Shown: piece after piece, positions 62,816 through 64,000 of the stretch | How the letters are laid out: each line of letters starts with the position of its first letter | How positions within the stretch are numbered: the first letter of the stretch is position 1 | Source: Paenibacillus amylolyticus | GTDB lineage: Bacteria > Bacillota > Bacilli > Paenibacillales > Paenibacillaceae | Assembly (NCBI RefSeq): GCF_029689945.1 | Contig: NZ_CP121451.1 | Span: forward strand, 682,001-746,000 | Reading direction: 5' to 3' | Length of the DNA stretch: 64,000 nucleotides | Notes under the pieces: model-generated | The model's input: the letters and a program-made list of their open reading frames with translations, nothing else | Databases searched by the model: none | Told to the model about the DNA's origin: nothing | Translations under genes and position numbers: made by a program

Positions 62816-62891
62816 TGGTGGAGGCTGAGGGGATCGAACCCCCGACCCTCTGCTTGTAAGGCAGATGCTCTCCCAGCTGAGCTAAGCCTCC
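62816..62891 (-). tRNA. tRNA-Val(TAC), second array
   Basis: 76 nt with encoded CCA. Confidence 0.95.
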
Positions 62892-62896
62892 ATATG

Positions 62897-63012
62897 ATGA
62901 CCCGTAGGGGATACTCTCTCTTCGTTCGAGACTGCGAAGCAGTTGCTAACGAAGTACATCCTCCGACGAACCTTTGGGATTCTCATCCCTTGTTGAAGCA
63001 ATAGGTATTGCT
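62897..63012 (-). mobile_element. tRNA-tail-duplicating element downstream of tRNA-Glu
   Basis: About 100 bases of new sequence, then a second copy of the last 16 bases of tRNA-Glu (ATGACCCGTAGGGGAT on the plus strand at 62897-62912). Shares its core blocks with the tRNA-Asp element. In RNA it can form CTTCGTT/AACGAAG enclosing CTGC-TTC-GCAG, and GGGAT/ATCCC at the ends. The first array has the same tRNA without the insert. Confidence 0.7.
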
Positions 63013-63013
63013 A

Positions 63014-63084
63014 TGACCCGTAGGGATTCGAACCCCTGTTACCTCCGTGAAAGGGAGGTGTCTTAACCCCTTGACCAACGGGCC
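63014..63084 (-). tRNA. tRNA-Glu(TTC), second array, one base short in the T-stem
   Basis: 71 nt. The T-stem strand reads GTAGGGATT where the first-array copy has GTAGGGGATT, so one pair is lost. The duplicate tail at 62897 keeps the four G, which points to a homopolymer read error. Confidence 0.9.
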
Positions 63085-63088
63085 TTAA

Positions 63089-63164
63089 TGGCTCCCCGAA
63101 CAGGACTCGAACCTGTGACAACTCGATTAACAGTCGAGTGCTCTACCAACTGAGCTATCAGGGA
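63089..63164 (-). tRNA. tRNA-Asn(GTT), second array
   Basis: 76 nt with encoded CCA; one base differs from the first-array copy in the T-arm (GGACTCGAAC for GGGCTCGAAC). Confidence 0.95.
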
Positions 63165-63165
63165 A

Positions 63166-63241
63166 TGGTGGAGCCAAGCGGGATCGAACCGCTGACCTCC
63201 TGCTTGCAAGGCAGGCGCTCTCCCAGCTGAGCTATGGCCCC
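63166..63241 (-). tRNA. tRNA-Ala(TGC), second array
   Basis: 76 nt with encoded CCA. Confidence 0.95.
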
Positions 63242-63275
63242 ATACTCTGGTTTATTTCTTGTTGTGGTCTTACTA

Positions 63276-63349
63276 TGGGCCCTGGTGGACTCGAACCACC
63301 GGCCTCACCCTTATCAGAGGTGCGCTCTAACCAACTGAGCTAAGGGCCC
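63276..63349 (-). tRNA. tRNA-Ile(GAT), second array
   Basis: 74 nt; CCA not encoded. First tRNA after the second 5S. Confidence 0.95.
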
Positions 63350-63386
63350 TTATCAATTTCGAAAAAAAATACCCCAGTGGGGTTTC

Positions 63387-63503
63387 GCTTGGCGGCGTCC
63401 TACTCTCCCAGGACCCTTCGGTCCAAGTACCATCGGCGCTAGAGGGCTTAACGGTCGTGTTCGGGATGGGTACGTGTGGAACCCCTCCGCCATCGCCACC
63501 AAA
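63387..63503 (-). rRNA. rrf: 5S ribosomal RNA, second operon
   Basis: 117 nt, same ends as the first copy, with CCCTTCGG in place of CCCTGCGG on the plus strand. Confidence 0.95.
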
Positions 63504-63578
63504 CGTGGTGCTTACCTTTCAGAGATCATTCTCTGAAAACTAGATTCGAAACGAAAGTCTGCGAATGTTCTTGCTATT

Positions 63579-64000
<422 letters not shown>

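Overview
The window looks like a chromosome segment of a Paenibacillus-type Firmicute. It has Gram-positive AGGAGG-type ribosome binding sites, lipobox solute-binding proteins, a sigma-D chemotaxis promoter, a near-consensus CcpA site, and 16S-23S-5S operons that each run into a long tRNA array. No phage, CRISPR or IS transposase was seen. About 18 protein genes are broken by single-base indels, almost all in short homopolymers. Correcting each indel restores a normal-length family member, so I annotate them as genes with probable sequencing errors rather than as pseudogenes.

Positions 1-13962 hold a cell-wall recycling locus. A minus-strand operon encodes a sugar ABC importer (binding protein, two permeases, ATPase), a membrane protein, the exo-muramidase NamZ and the hexosaminidase NagZ. 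Divergent to it lie an amino-sugar kinase (MurK-like) and the MurNAc-6P etherase MurQ. Beyond an AT-rich two-gene island (secreted protein plus small membrane protein) come an RpiR/MurR-type regulator and AnmK. A shared AT-rich dyad lies upstream of murK-murQ and of anmK.

Positions 14036-22800 hold a metal or phosphonate-type ABC importer whose permease overlaps a beta-CASP-like metallo-hydrolase gene, a divergent LysR regulator, a secreted CYTH-like protein and a short SDR protein.

Positions 22934-29955 are a minus-strand rRNA operon (two promoters, 16S, 23S, 5S) followed by 17 tRNAs. Positions 30234-35008 are an arginine/ornithine module (importer, RocD, RocF, divergent GntR regulator) with a TTGTATACAA palindrome at both promoters. 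Positions 35074-51882 are mixed single genes: methyltransferase, Sm-like small protein, YdjO, cold-shock protein, CPBP protease, PAP2 protein, two AraC regulators, an unusual pyruvate kinase, two chemoreceptors, a MOSC protein and others. Positions 52329-61401 are a myo-inositol catabolism operon (iolD-E-C-A-G-B then a LacI-type regulator) with clustered TTAAGCGCTTAA operators and a cre-like site. Positions 61588-64000 are a second tRNA array, 5S and partial 23S.

The most unusual signal is in the second tRNA array. Two related elements of about 100 bp sit just downstream of tRNA-Asp and tRNA-Glu. Each ends in a duplicate of that tRNA's own 3' tail, and the first array lacks both.
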